Assembly: GCA_003164925.1 (NCBI GenBank)
Contig: PLRV01000078.1
Coordinates: 742-64,741, forward strand
Direction of reading: 5' to 3'
Origin: Caulobacteraceae bacterium
GTDB lineage: Bacteria > Pseudomonadota > Alphaproteobacteria > Caulobacterales > Caulobacteraceae
DNA: 64,000 bases
In this document: positions 8,535 to 18,500 of the stretch, in pieces
How positions within the stretch are numbered: the first letter of the stretch is position 1
Layout: the number at the start of each line of letters is the position of its first letter
The notes under the pieces: generated by a model
What the model was told of the DNA's origin: nothing
Databases searched by the model: none
Seen by the model: the letters and a program-made list of their open reading frames with translations, nothing else
Position numbers and translations under genes: made by a program

Positions 8535-9839
8535 TCAAGGCGTTTCTGTAGCGATCATGGCAGGCCCTTCGGCGGCGGGGCGCAGGAAATCGAAAACCCT
8601 GACCTGCGACGGTTCGGTCGGAAGGGTCAGCACCTGCGGATGGGCGAGCGTCTTTTGAGAGTCGCGATAGCCGGCGCGCCAATGCTCCTCCATCGCCTGA
8701 CGGGAAAATTCGTAGTCCTTGGATTGGCCCTCGTAGGTAGGCGAACGGTAGACGAGTTGGACAAGGTTGTAGACGGCCGGATCTGACTGCCTGGCCAACA
8801 GCTTGGCCTCCGGCGTTTGCGCCAACTCGGGCGGCAGCTTGGCCAGCAGCCTGTTGAATGCCGCCCGCAGGGCCTGGGCATGACGGAATTGGTCCGTCGC
8901 GGCGCGGGTGCGGCTGGAAAACTGAATTTCCTTCATGCGCACGGCGACCTCGGCCAGGTCCCGTGGCAGGGCGCCGCGGGCGCTCCATAGATCGATCTGC
9001 AGCACGAGGGTGTCCAGACGGCGAGGAGACGACAAGACCCAATCCAGTGGGGTGTTCGACACCATTCCGCCGTCCCAATAGAACTCGCCGTCGATCTCCA
9101 CCGCCGGGAATCCCGGAGGCAGGGCGGCGCTGGCCATGACGTGCGCCGGCCCGATCTTGTCCTTGGCGTTATCGAAATAGGCAAAATTGCCGGTGCGGAT
9201 ATTGACCGCCCCTATGCTCAGCCGGGTCTGGGCGGCGTTGATGCGGTCGAAATCGACCAACCGTTCCAAAGTGGCGCGCAGCACGTGGGTGTCGTACCAG
9301 CTCGTCGCGGCGATCGCGCCTTTGGGCTGCAGCGGCGCGGGCGGATAACGCGGCGCGAAAAAGCCCGATACGCCGTTCACCAACACCACGCCGGCGGAAT
9401 ACTGATTGGCGAGGTTGCGCGCCACGTCTGCGCCGGGAAACGCGCTCCAATAGTCGTTCCAGCCGGTATTGTCGGCGCTGACCATTTCCCAGAAGGCGCG
9501 CAGCTTGGCGACCCGGTCGCCGGGCTTGTTCCCGGCAATGATGGCGCTGTTGATGGCCCCGATCGAAATGCCGGCGAGCCAGGTCGGCTCAACGCCGTGT
9601 TCGACCAGCGCCTCATAGGCTCCGGCCTGGTAAGCGCCCAGCGCCCCGCCGCCCTGGAGCACGAGCACGACGCTTTCGAACGGCGTACCGGAGGGTTTCG
9701 GCGCTTCGGGCGGCGCCTGATCGGCGAGGCGCGTGTCAGTCACGTTCGGGAACCGGGACGTCGAAGCCTTGGGCGTGGTCAGTGGTGCGATAACAGAGCA
9801 GACGCATGGGCGTTCCTCGCACAGATGGGACGCAGCCAA
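8535..9839 (-). CDS. Patatin-like phospholipase (DUF3734 type)
   Basis: A Ser-Asp dyad lipid acyl hydrolase. Visible motifs are the oxyanion loop LVLQGGGALGAYQAGAYEAL, the nucleophile elbow GISIGAIN (GxSxG) and the catalytic Asp in FYWDGGMVSNTPLDW. The C-terminal 130 residues match the DUF3734 extension found on related alphaproteobacterial proteins. The start is unclear: TTG 9839 opens the frame, while GTG 9743 gives 402 residues and still precedes the patatin core. No signal peptide is evident, so a cytoplasmic role in membrane-lipid or storage-polymer turnover is the likeliest reading. Confidence 0.88.
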   Translation of the reverse strand: MAASHLCEERPCVCSVIAPLTTPKASTSRFPNVTDTRLADQAPPEAPKPSGTPFESVVLVLQGGGALGAYQAGAYEALVEHGVEPTWLAGISIGAINSAIIAGNKPGDRVAKLRAFWEMVSADNTGWNDYWSAFPGADVARNLANQYSAGVVLVNGVSGFFAPRYPPAPLQPKGAIAATSWYDTHVLRATLERLVDFDRINAAQTRLSIGAVNIRTGNFAYFDNAKDKIGPAHVMASAALPPGFPAVEIDGEFYWDGGMVSNTPLDWVLSSPRRLDTLVLQIDLWSARGALPRDLAEVAVRMKEIQFSSRTRAATDQFRHAQALRAAFNRLLAKLPPELAQTPEAKLLARQSDPAVYNLVQLVYRSPTYEGQSKDYEFSRQAMEEHWRAGYRDSQKTLAHPQVLTLPTEPSQVRVFDFLRPAAEGPAMIATETP

Positions 9840-9907
9840 CAGAAGGTATCGCTGAAGCAGGGAGGCCTTTACAGCAACGCCCGCCAGACCGGCATTGCCA
9901 GCGCAGC

Positions 9908-10489
9908 CTATCCCTTTGTGTTCATAGCCAGGGCGTCGAGGGCCCGATTGACGGCCAGCACATTGACCCGCGGTTGGCCGATGAAGCCCAGCGTCGGCTG
10001 GCGGGTATATTCGCCGATGACGGTGAGCACTTGCGAAAGGGGAAGACGCCGGGCCGAGGCCATGCGCGGGGCCTGCAGGCGGGCGTTTTCAGGCGAAATA
10101 TCGGGGTCCAGCCCGCTAGCTGACACCGTCACGGCGTCGGCCGGGACAAGGCCGATGTCATGCTCCCGACGGTAGGCGGCCGCCGCGGTGCTTATCCGTT
10201 CGATCAGCCGAGGATTCAGAGGGCCAAAATTTGAACCGCTGGCGTGCTGCGGATCATAGCCTTCGCCCGCCGCGGACGGGCGCGGATGCAGGTATTGCGG
10301 CCGCACGAAGTCCTGCCCGATCAAGGCGGAGCCGATCACTCGGCCGGACGAATCATGAATCAGGCTGCCGCCGGCCCTATCGGGAAAGAGGAGGCCGACG
10401 ATACCGGTGATCGCCAAGGGATAACCCAGCCCCAGGACCACCACCATGAGCGCGGTGATGACCAGGGGCGCACGCAAGTGTTGCAGCAT
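9908..10489 (-). CDS. kdpC: KdpC subunit of the K+-transporting ATPase, without its KdpB partner
   Basis: KdpC is the single-span periplasmic subunit of the KdpFABC potassium pump, thought to help K+ binding and complex stability. The protein has the N-terminal helix (ITALMVVVLGLGYPLAITGI), the signature GSALIGQDF, a RPSAAGEGYDPQHASGSNFG region and SASGLDPDISPENA. At 193 residues it is full length. A good ribosome site (GGAAGGGAG) precedes the ATG. The usual order is kdpA-kdpB-kdpC with very short gaps, but the 1.6 kb upstream here has no kdpB. See the entries for the small secreted protein and regulator that occupy that space. Confidence 0.93.
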   Translation of the reverse strand: MLQHLRAPLVITALMVVVLGLGYPLAITGIVGLLFPDRAGGSLIHDSSGRVIGSALIGQDFVRPQYLHPRPSAAGEGYDPQHASGSNFGPLNPRLIERISTAAAAYRREHDIGLVPADAVTVSASGLDPDISPENARLQAPRMASARRLPLSQVLTVIGEYTRQPTLGFIGQPRVNVLAVNRALDALAMNTKG

Positions 10490-10676
10490 GGCTCCCTTCC
10501 CGGCTCTTCACACCGCCAGGCGAGCCAAAAGGCCTGGGCGATGGGACGGCGCGAGGACGCGATTTGCTCCGCGAGCGCGGCGCGCTACGCGGCTACGCCC
10601 GCAAAGCTCGAACGCTTCGGCGCCAGCGCCCGGAGCCAAACATCTTGGCTGGCGGAGCGCTGGCGGAAGCTTGGCG

Positions 10677-10949
10677 CTACTTAAGATCGGCGCACGACTG
10701 CGAGGGCTTGAGATTCACCTTGATGGGCTGAGTGAACATGTTGTGCGGATTCAAGGCCGGCGGAACGACCCGATAGGCGACGTGATCCACATCGCTGCAG
10801 GAAATCCAGGGCTTGGGCAGGGCGGTCGTGGCCTGTTCGGCCTGGGCATGGAACGCCGTCATCAACAACAAGGCGCTGCCGAGGATCGCCGAAGATCGGC
10901 GCAGCGTGACCCTTTGATCGGCGGCGGTCAGAACATCGATGTTTTTCAT
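10677..10949 (-). CDS. Small secreted Cys-containing protein, copy A
   Basis: This 90-residue protein belongs to no family I recognise. It starts with a basic stretch and a signal-like hydrophobic segment (SSAILGSALLLMTAFHAQA). The mature part has PWISCSDVDHVAYRVVPPAL, then NPHNMFTQPIKVNLKP and ends CADLK. A second copy with the same C-terminal half lies at 29397-29672. Two conserved cysteines could form one disulfide in the periplasm. The ATG at 10949 is chosen because AAGGAAG sits just before it; an ATG six codons earlier is also open. It lies in the gap where kdpB should be. A 17-bp inverted repeat is centred about 150 bp upstream. Confidence 0.72.
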   Translation of the reverse strand: MKNIDVLTAADQRVTLRRSSAILGSALLLMTAFHAQAEQATTALPKPWISCSDVDHVAYRVVPPALNPHNMFTQPIKVNLKPSQSCADLK

Positions 10950-11092
10950 CTTGGCTTCCTTCGTCATGACATAAGCGATGCCTTGTCCGGCTGTGCGGCC
11001 GACGCAAGCGCATCCCTAAGTTGGCCGAGGATCGGAAATTCACACCCCACTACAGCTCAAACTATGACTGATTATATGCATTTGCTTGTTTT

Positions 11093-11109
11093 AAGCCCAT
11101 TTTGGGTTC
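11093..11109. promoter_or_regulatory. 17-bp inverted-repeat operator, site 1
   Basis: AAGCCCA-TTT-TGGGTTC. It lies in the divergent space between small secreted protein A and the winged-helix regulator, about 145 bp from the former. It has the same two-arm, 3-nt-spacer form as the sites at 20.2, 22.6-22.7, 25.1 and 29.3 kb. Confidence 0.7.
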
Positions 11110-11435
11110 TTACTGTAGTTTTTGGTGGCTAGCCGCCTAATGGCTCCAGTGAGCCGTGAAAATAGGCGACACTCTAACCCGTTACAGCTCAGAATTGAGG
11201 TCGTGAGATCGGCGACGGCATGGTGGGCGACAGAAGGCGACTCGGACCATCGGGCGTTTGGTCCCGCCCACGCAACATGCGTTAAGGCCAAAAAAGTGCG
11301 TAAGATGCGATCATACTGGCGAAAAATATGGTTATAGCTGCGGCAGAATTGGCCGCTAACGGTGGGTTTCGCCCCCATGCCGCACGGTAGCCTTGCCCAA
11401 ATCGCTAGCGAAGGCGCTTGTTATCGCTTATGGAT

Positions 11436-11448
11436 GCTCAAAATGAGC
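11436..11448. promoter_or_regulatory. Possible variant operator upstream of the regulator
   Basis: GCTCA-AAA-TGAGC is a perfect palindrome with the same 5-3-5 form as GCCCA-AAA-TGGGC, differing at one symmetric position. It is 140-150 bp before the regulator start, so it could serve autoregulation. The match is weaker than at the other sites. Confidence 0.35.
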
Positions 11449-11583
11449 GCTCGGAACGTCATTGGGGGCGTCATTCGGCGTCACTCTCTGCGGCCAAGGC
11501 CTGACGGATGGTGACCATAGTGAGGAGTTGCCGCGCGTGACGAAGTCCAACAACAATCGTTTTAGCTGACCTGGGTCCGCAAC

Positions 11584-12099
11584 ATGTTGCATGCCGATAT
11601 GAGCTCTCAGAGCGTCGAAACGATCAGCGAATCCTCACAGGAACTCAGCGTTCTGCGGCGCCTGGAGCTTTATTTCTCCGTGCGCCACACCTTGCGCACC
11701 ATGCGTCAGTTCGCCGAACTGTTTGAGTACGACTACGACCTGCTGATGATTTTCATGACCGTGGCCGAGGTCGGTCTCCAAGCCGTCTTCCACCTCGCGG
11801 CCGTCAACGCCCAAGAGATCGACGTCGAGGCTACATTTCGGGAGTTGGGAGCGGCGGGCTTGTCGATTCTCAGCATTGGAGAAGCGACCGGCATTCCCAG
11901 GGAGACCGTTCGCAGGAAGGTCCACCGCTTGGTGGACATGGGCTACCTGAGCATCCGCCCCAAAGACAAGAATGCATTCATCCCGGCGTCCGCCATAAGG
12001 AACCCGGATTTGCTCAGGGTCTTCACCTTCCATGTCTCGGAAGTCACGACGCTGGTCCGCACGATCCGTTATTACGGCAAGGATCACAAGGAAGTCTGA
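11584..12099 (+). CDS. Winged-helix DNA-binding protein, candidate regulator of the 17-bp operator
   Basis: A 171-residue protein with a likely helix-turn-helix at about residues 95-140: LSILSIGEATGIPRETVRRK followed by VHRLVDMGYLSIRPKD, a recognition helix plus wing of MarR/IclR-like type. The N-terminal half (LRRLELYFSVRHTLRTMRQF, then a helical stretch) probably dimerises. No ligand or metal motif stands out. It is convergent with kdpA, with stops 10 bp apart, and sits in place of kdpB. Its closeness to operator site 1 makes it the best candidate to bind the repeat found before the porins and RND operon, but this is inference. An ATG at 11599 is also possible. Confidence 0.7.
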   Translation: MLHADMSSQSVETISESSQELSVLRRLELYFSVRHTLRTMRQFAELFEYDYDLLMIFMTVAEVGLQAVFHLAAVNAQEIDVEATFRELGAAGLSILSIGEATGIPRETVRRKVHRLVDMGYLSIRPKDKNAFIPASAIRNPDLLRVFTFHVSEVTTLVRTIRYYGKDHKEV

Positions 12100-12109
12100 G
12101 CCGCGCCGG

Positions 12110-13813
12110 TCAGCGCCTCAAAGCGGCGTTCATCTGCAACTGCTCGACGATCGGCCCCAGCGCCAGCGCCGGAAAATACTGAAGGCCGGCCGTAATCAGA
12201 ATAACGCCGCACAGCAAAGCCATGAACAACGGCCCATCCGTTGGGAATGTCCCCGAGGAGGGAGGCAGCTTCGGCTTGGCCGCAAAACGCCCGGCGATAG
12301 CCAGGACGGGAATAGCCAATCCGAACCGCCCGATCAGCATCGCCGCCGCCGTGGTCAAATTCCAGTAGACCGTGTTGTCTTTGATGCCCTCGAACGAGGA
12401 TCCGTTGTTGGCCGTGCTGGAGGCATAGGCATAGAGCATTTCCGAGAGCCCATGGGGACCAGCGACGGAAACGGCGCGTAGAGCTTGCGGCGTCACGGAC
12501 GCCAACGCCGTAAAGCCAAGGGTGGAGATGCTCAGCAGAAGCGTCGCCAAGACCGCAAGCTTAACTTCCCTCGTTTCGATCCTTTTCCCTAGGTATTCGG
12601 GGGTTCGGCCCACCATCTGGCCGGAAATGAAAACGGCGAGAAGGGTGAGGACAATGATTCCGAGGAGGCCCGATCCGGCGCCGCCGGGCAGGATTCCGCC
12701 GATCAGGATCAGGAACATCGCCACCCCGCCGCCTAAGGGCGTCAGGCTCTCATGGGTGGAGCTGGTCGCACCAGCCGTCGATCCGGTGGTCATGGCCACA
12801 AAGACCGACGATGAAGGCGCACCGAAGCGGACCTCCTTGCCCTCCATGTTCGGCCCGTTCGCGTGGACCATGGCCAAAGCCGGCGTCGGCCCCGTCTCAG
12901 CCACGTAAATTATGGAGGCCGCCGCAGCCAGCAACACGAACATCACGATGGCGAGGGCGCGCGCTTCGCTCGGCGCGCGTATCACGCGCCCGAAAGCCGA
13001 TACGCAACCGAAGGCAAGAACGCACAAGGCGGCCGCTTCAAGGAGATTGGAAACCGGACTGGGATTCTCGAACGGATGGGCCGAGTTGGTCCTGAAAAAG
13101 CCTACCCCCTCGGTTCCCAGCAGGGTGATGGCTTTTTGGCTGGCGACCGGGCCCAGCAGAATGGTTTGGCGCGCGCCTTCCACGGTGGAGGCGTCAACTT
13201 GGCGCAACAAGGTCTGAGGCACGCCGAGCCCCGCCAGGATCAGCGCGAAAATCACGGCGCCCGGTATCAGGATATACAGGTTGTTCCTGACCAGACTGAC
13301 CCAGAAGTTGCCGATGCCGCCGCTGCGATGGGCGGCAAAGCCCCGCGCGAGCGCCGCCGCAACGGCCATACCCGATCCGGCGGAAGCGAAACCCTGGACG
13401 GTAATGCCCGCCATTTGCACGAGATGGGTCAAGGACCGCTCGCCCGCGTAGGGTTGCCACCCGGTATTGGTGGCCATGCTGACAGCGGTGTTGAACGCCG
13501 CATCGAGCGTCAGGGGATGAAAGCCGGCGGGATGGAAGGGAAGCACATCTTGAGCGCACAATAGGACGAAGACGAATAGCGCGCCCGTCATGGAGAAGGT
13601 GACGAACGCCCAGGCAAATGCGGACCAACTCTGGTTCCCGGTCGCCTGCGCCCCGCACAGGCGATAGATGACCTGCTCCACAGGTTCGAGAACCGGGTCC
13701 AGCCACGTCGGTTGGCCAGTCCATACCCTGCCGATATAGCCACCCAGCGGCCAGCCAACCGCGAGGGACAACAGAAGGGTGACGGCAATTTCGAGCCAGC
13801 CCGCAGCGTTCAT
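12110..13813 (-). CDS. kdpA: KdpA potassium-translocating subunit with altered filter residues
   Basis: KdpA is the channel-like subunit of the KdpFABC K+ pump, with four pseudo-repeats each carrying a filter loop. The 567-residue protein is full length. The visible loops are ATNTGWQPYAGE (residues 114-125), LGTEGVGFFRTNSAHPFENP (about 232-251), TTGSTAGATSSTHESLTPLG (about 342-361) and the fourth with STANNGSSFEGIKDNTVYWN. In well-studied KdpA the second loop reads TNGGG and the first TNTNWQ; here they read TEGVG and TNTGWQ, so filter positions differ. No kdpF-like peptide was seen upstream, no clear Shine-Dalgarno precedes the ATG, and kdpB is absent. The gene may be decaying or doing something else. 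Confidence 0.94.
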   Translation of the reverse strand: MNAAGWLEIAVTLLLSLAVGWPLGGYIGRVWTGQPTWLDPVLEPVEQVIYRLCGAQATGNQSWSAFAWAFVTFSMTGALFVFVLLCAQDVLPFHPAGFHPLTLDAAFNTAVSMATNTGWQPYAGERSLTHLVQMAGITVQGFASAGSGMAVAAALARGFAAHRSGGIGNFWVSLVRNNLYILIPGAVIFALILAGLGVPQTLLRQVDASTVEGARQTILLGPVASQKAITLLGTEGVGFFRTNSAHPFENPSPVSNLLEAAALCVLAFGCVSAFGRVIRAPSEARALAIVMFVLLAAAASIIYVAETGPTPALAMVHANGPNMEGKEVRFGAPSSSVFVAMTTGSTAGATSSTHESLTPLGGGVAMFLILIGGILPGGAGSGLLGIIVLTLLAVFISGQMVGRTPEYLGKRIETREVKLAVLATLLLSISTLGFTALASVTPQALRAVSVAGPHGLSEMLYAYASSTANNGSSFEGIKDNTVYWNLTTAAAMLIGRFGLAIPVLAIAGRFAAKPKLPPSSGTFPTDGPLFMALLCGVILITAGLQYFPALALGPIVEQLQMNAALRR

Positions 13814-14068
13814 TTCATACCATGAAGATCAATGGTCGATCCGACCTTGGATACGCCATTAGGGTATCGACCAGTTCGATACTCACCCCGACCTAAGGAG
13901 TTGTATATCCAAATCAAATTTAAAGGGAAAAACTCGATCCCAAAAATGGCCCGAACACGTGTCCGCCGAAAATGGCGGCGTTAGCGTTACGCCAGAGGCG
14001 GGCCAAGGCCCGGATCGAGCGACCCGAACCGGCGTAGGCCGGCCCCCGCAAAATCCCTCCGCCGGCCA

Positions 14069-15532
14069 TCAGGCTTGACGGTTCCACCATCCGCCGCCCA
14101 GAGCCTCGAACAGGGCGACGGTGTCGGCGTAGCGAGCAGCGCGGGCCTGGGCCAAGGCCAGGACCGCTTGCTGGTAGGTCTGTTCGGCGTTCAGCACGGC
14201 GACGCCGCTGACCTGCCCCAGCTCCAATTGCCGCTTGGTGATCGTGAGGCTCTCGTCCGCGCTGGCCTGAGCAACGCTCGCCGCCGTCAGAGCGCGCGTG
14301 TCGGCCTGCAGCCCCTGCAAGGTGTCGGCCACGTTCTGAAAGGCCGCGAGGACGGCGCTCCGGTATTGTTCCTTGGCTTGGTCGAGCAGGGCTTGGGCTG
14401 CTTTTTGCCGATGCCACAGCGCGCCGCCCTGGAAGATGGGCTGCGCCACGTTTCCCGACAGGCTCCAGAAGGTATTGCCACTGTCGAACATTTTGGAGAA
14501 TTGGGTCGCCGCGCCGCCGGCGGTCGCCCCAAGGGTGATATTGGGCAAGCGATTGGCGATCGCAATGCCCACGCCCGCGCTGGCGGCATGCAGATTGGCC
14601 TCGGCCTGGCGAATATCGGGCCGCTGCTCCACCAGCTTGGACGGCAGGCTGAGCGGCAAGTTGGCCGGCAATGTGAGCGTGGCCAAATCCAGATGTTCGG
14701 TTGGGGCGTCGCTGGGGAAGCTCCCGGTCAGATCAGCCAATAGATCGCGCTGCTGGGCCAGCTGCTTCTCCAGGGGCGGCAAGGTCTCTTCCGCCTGCGC
14801 CACCGCGGCCTCCTGCGCCGCGACATCGGCTCGCGCGATCTGGCCCAGGGTCAATTGGCGACGCATGACGTCGAGAATCTGACGGTCCGAAGCGATCACG
14901 GCCTTGGCCGCCTCGACTTGATCGCGCAACGACGCTTCCTGAATGGCCGTGGCCACCACGTTCGCCGTCAGGGTCAGATAGGCGGCCTCCGTCTCGAACC
15001 GCTGCTGCTCAGTCTGCGCCTTGACCTGTTCGGTCTGACGCCGCAGTCCGCCGAAGACGTCGAGGGTATAGCCGACCGTCACCTGCGCCGTATGCAGGGT
15101 GAACAGATCATCGTTGGAATTCAACGGCGGCGCCAAGGTGCCGGACGCCTGCTGACGGGCTACATTGTAGCCGGCGTCGACCTGCGGCAGGAAGGCCCCC
15201 AGTTGCGCATAATAGGTCTGCTGCGCCGCCTTTAGGGCCGCCCGCGCGGCCGCCAGGTCGGGATTGGCCTTGAGCGCCTTATCGACCAGGGTGTTCAGCG
15301 CGGGCGAGTCAAACTGCGTCCACCATTGGGCCGAGACATCCTGACCCCAGGCGAACTGGGTGTCCGGACTCAGGGGCGTGGATGTGTATCCCGTCACCGT
15401 TGGAGCCGACGGACGGTGGAAATCCGGCCCCACGGCGCAGCCCGATACGGCCAACGCCAGGATGGCGAGGCTTGGCGTCAGGCGCCCGAGACCGGTCATC
15501 CTCGACGCATGGGTCAGCGATGGCTTTGTCAT
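14069..15532 (-). CDS. Outer-membrane efflux lipoprotein (NodT/CusC/OprM type)
   Basis: TolC-like outer-membrane channel for a tripartite pump. The start chosen gives MTKPSLTHASRMTGLGRLTP, a lipoprotein signal with lipobox AVSGC and then AVGPDFHRPSAP, a signature of RND outer-membrane factors. Two OEP repeats follow, with coiled-coil stretches such as LVDKALKANPDLAAARAALK and QRPDIRQAEANLHAASAGVG. At 487 residues the length is normal. The open frame continues upstream into the RND gene; the chosen ATG lies 5 bp before that gene's stop codon in transcription order, consistent with an operon. It is the last gene of the MFP-RND-OMF operon. Confidence 0.92.
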   Translation of the reverse strand: MTKPSLTHASRMTGLGRLTPSLAILALAVSGCAVGPDFHRPSAPTVTGYTSTPLSPDTQFAWGQDVSAQWWTQFDSPALNTLVDKALKANPDLAAARAALKAAQQTYYAQLGAFLPQVDAGYNVARQQASGTLAPPLNSNDDLFTLHTAQVTVGYTLDVFGGLRRQTEQVKAQTEQQRFETEAAYLTLTANVVATAIQEASLRDQVEAAKAVIASDRQILDVMRRQLTLGQIARADVAAQEAAVAQAEETLPPLEKQLAQQRDLLADLTGSFPSDAPTEHLDLATLTLPANLPLSLPSKLVEQRPDIRQAEANLHAASAGVGIAIANRLPNITLGATAGGAATQFSKMFDSGNTFWSLSGNVAQPIFQGGALWHRQKAAQALLDQAKEQYRSAVLAAFQNVADTLQGLQADTRALTAASVAQASADESLTITKRQLELGQVSGVAVLNAEQTYQQAVLALAQARAARYADTVALFEALGGGWWNRQA

Positions 15533-15536
15533 CGAC

Positions 15537-18500
15537 TTATTCTCCAACCCCAGGGAAGTGCCCGGAGGTCTCCGGGGGCCTGTAGGGCGCGACGCGTCGT
15601 GAGAACATGAAAAGCAAAACCGGCAGGACGACAAGGATCAGCACCGGCGCCAGCAGACTGCCGCCCACCACGACCAGCGCGAGCGGGCGCTGAACCTGAG
15701 ACCCGATGCCTGTGGACATCGCGGCCGGCAGCAGCCCGACGCAGGCGGCGATGCAGGTGATCAACACCGGCCGAAGTTGGGTCTCGCAGGCGCGCCGAAT
15801 GGCTTCGAGGCGCTCAAGCCCGGCCTCGATGTTCTGGTTGAACGCCGAGACCACGATGATGCCGTTCATCACTGAAATGCCGAACAGGGCGATGAAACCG
15901 ATCACGGCCGAGATGCTGAGCGGGGTGTGGGTGATGAACAACGTCAAGATCCCGCCGATCGCCGCCATGGGGATGACGCTGACCGCCAGAAGCGTGTCGC
16001 TGAGCAGGGAGAAGTTGATGAACAACAGCAACCCGATCAACAACAGGCTGATGGGGATCATCACCTCCAGCCGCGCCAGGGCGCTCTGAAGTTGGCCCAG
16101 CTCGCCCACCCACTCCAGCCGATAGCCGCCAGGCAGGACAACCTTCTTGGCCACCTGTTGCTGGGCGTCGAGCACCGCTCCGCCGAGATCGCGCCCACGC
16201 ACGGAGAACTTGATCGGAATGTAACGCTGCTGCGCTTCCCGGTAGATGAACGAGGCGCCGGAGGTGAATTTGACGTCAGCCACCTGACTCAAGGGGATCT
16301 GGATCACCCCGTTTCCGTTGGGATTGGGCGCGCCGATGGGAATATTGCGGATCGATTCCAGGCTTTGGCGATAGACCGGCGACATCCGCACCATGAGCGG
16401 GAAGTTGCGATCGCTGCCCTCTTCATAGACGGCCCCCGCCGCCTGGCCGCCAATGGCCGCCGCGACCGTGTTGTTGACGTCGCCGGGCGCCAGCCCATAA
16501 CGCCCCGCCTTGGCCCGATCGACGTTGATCTGCACGGTCGGCTGGCCCAGCGAATTGAACACCTGAAGATCGGTGATCCCAGGCACGGTGCTCATGACGT
16601 CCTTGATCTTGTTGGCTGTGTTTTGCAGCTGATCGAGGTCGCCGCCATAGATCTTGACCGAGTTCTCGCCCTTCACGCCTGATGCGGCCTCTTCGACGTT
16701 GTCCTCAATGTTCTGGGAAAAGTTGAAATCGACGCCTGGAAACTTGTTGGCCAAAGCGTCGCTGAGCTCCTTGGTCAGCTTGGGCTTATCCATGCCCGAG
16801 GGCCAAGTGTCGAACGGCTTGAGCGGCACGAAGAACTCGGCGTTGAAAAAGCCGGTGGAATCAGTGCCGTCGTCCGGCCGGCCGTGCTGGGAGACCACCG
16901 TCTTGACCTCTGGGTAGCGCAACATGACCTGACGGATCTGATTGACCGCCTCATCGCTGGCCTCAAGCGAGACAGATTGAGGGAAGCTGGCGCGAATCCA
17001 GAAATTGCCCTCCTCCAGGTGCGGCAGAAACTCCAGGCCCAGCCCGCGCGCCGCCAGGATGGTGATCGCGAACATCAGCGCCGCGCCGCCCAGGGTCAAC
17101 ACCCGGTTGGCCAGGGCAAAGTCCAGGACCGGCTGGAACAAGCGCCGCGTGTGACGCACCAAGAATGTCTCGACCTCGCTCACTTGGTTGGGGAGCAAAA
17201 GCGCGCTGAGGGCGGGTGCGATGGTGAAGGTGGCCAGCAAACCGCCGATGATGGCGTAGGCGTAGGTCTTGGCCATCGGCCCGAAGATATGGCCCTCGAC
17301 CCCGACGAGGGTGAACAGGGGAATGAAGCTGGTGATGATGATCGCCGCCGAGAAGAAGATCGACTTGTTCACCTCCAACGCCGCTTCCCGAATGGTCGCG
17401 ATCTTTCCCATCAGACCCTGGCGCCGGGTGATGGGGGATGGCTGATGAGACGCTTCAGCCAGGTGCCTGAAGATGTTCTCGACCATGATGACGGTAGCGT
17501 CGACCACGAGGCCGAAGTCGATGGCGCCGACGGACAGCAGATTCGCCGACTCTCCGCGCAGAGTCATGATGAGGATCGCGAAGAACAGGGCGAATGGGAT
17601 GGTGGTCGCCACGATCAATGCGCTGCGCAGATTACCCAGGAACAGCCATTGGATGATGAAGATCAGGATCATCCCCTCGACCATGTTGTGCAGCACGGTG
17701 TGGGTCGTCACCCCGATCAGATCGCTACGGTCGTAGATCTTCTCGACATGGACGCCGGGCGGAAGAATGCCCGAGCTGTTGATTTTCTCGACTTCGGCTT
17801 CGACGCCCTTGATGGTCGGCGTGCTTTTCTCTCCGCGGTGCATCAGCACGACGCCCTCGACAACATCATTGTCGAGGTCCTGGCCGGCGATACCCAGCCG
17901 CGGCAGGTTGCCGACCTTGATGGTGGCCACGTCCCTTAGCAGCACCGGCGTGCCATTGGCCGAGGTCAGCATGGTGTCGCGGATCTGATCGACGTTATGG
18001 ATCAGGCCTACTCCGCGCACGATCGCCGCCTGGGGTCCGAAATTGACCGTTTGGCCGCCGACATTGAGGTTGGAGTTGTTCAGCGCATTGATCACCTGCG
18101 GCAGGGTCAAGCCATAGGCGACCAGCTTGTGCTGATCGATATTGACGTCGAAGGTCTTGGTCTTGCCGCCCCAACCGCTGACGTCGATCACGCCCGGAAC
18201 GCCCTTGAAGCGCCGCTCCAGAACCCAGTCCTGCAGGGTCTTCAGATCGGTCACCGAATAGCCCGGCGGACCGACCACGCGATAACGGTAGATTTCCCCG
18301 ATCGGGCTCTCAGGCGATAACTGCGGCTGAGCGCCGTTGGGCAGATTGCCCAACTGTGTCAATCGGTTAATGACCCGCTGCTCGGCTTCGTCATAGGAAA
18401 AGTCGTAGCTGAATTGGACGTTGACTTCGGACAGGCCGAACAGGGAGGTGGTGCGTATGCTGGTGACGTGCGGAATCCCGGCCATCTGAATCTCGATCGG

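Larger units (their letters stand above)
10968..11583. other. Divergent intergenic region in the kdpA-kdpC gap
   Basis: About 600 bp between the small secreted protein and the regulator. It is clearly more AT-rich than the flanking kdp genes and holds operator site 1 and the variant palindrome. No kdpB fragment, tRNA or transposase remnant was recognised in any frame. Confidence 0.6.

Noticed and set aside
10490-12109. A decayed kdpB fragment in the kdpA-kdpC gap
   Set aside because: I looked on both strands for the DKTGT phosphorylation motif and the conserved C-terminal helices and found neither.
13814-14068. kdpF or an operator copy upstream of kdpA
   Set aside because: No short hydrophobic peptide frame is present. 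ATCCCAAAAATGGCC near 13946 resembles the operator but has a 4-nt spacer and mismatched arms.
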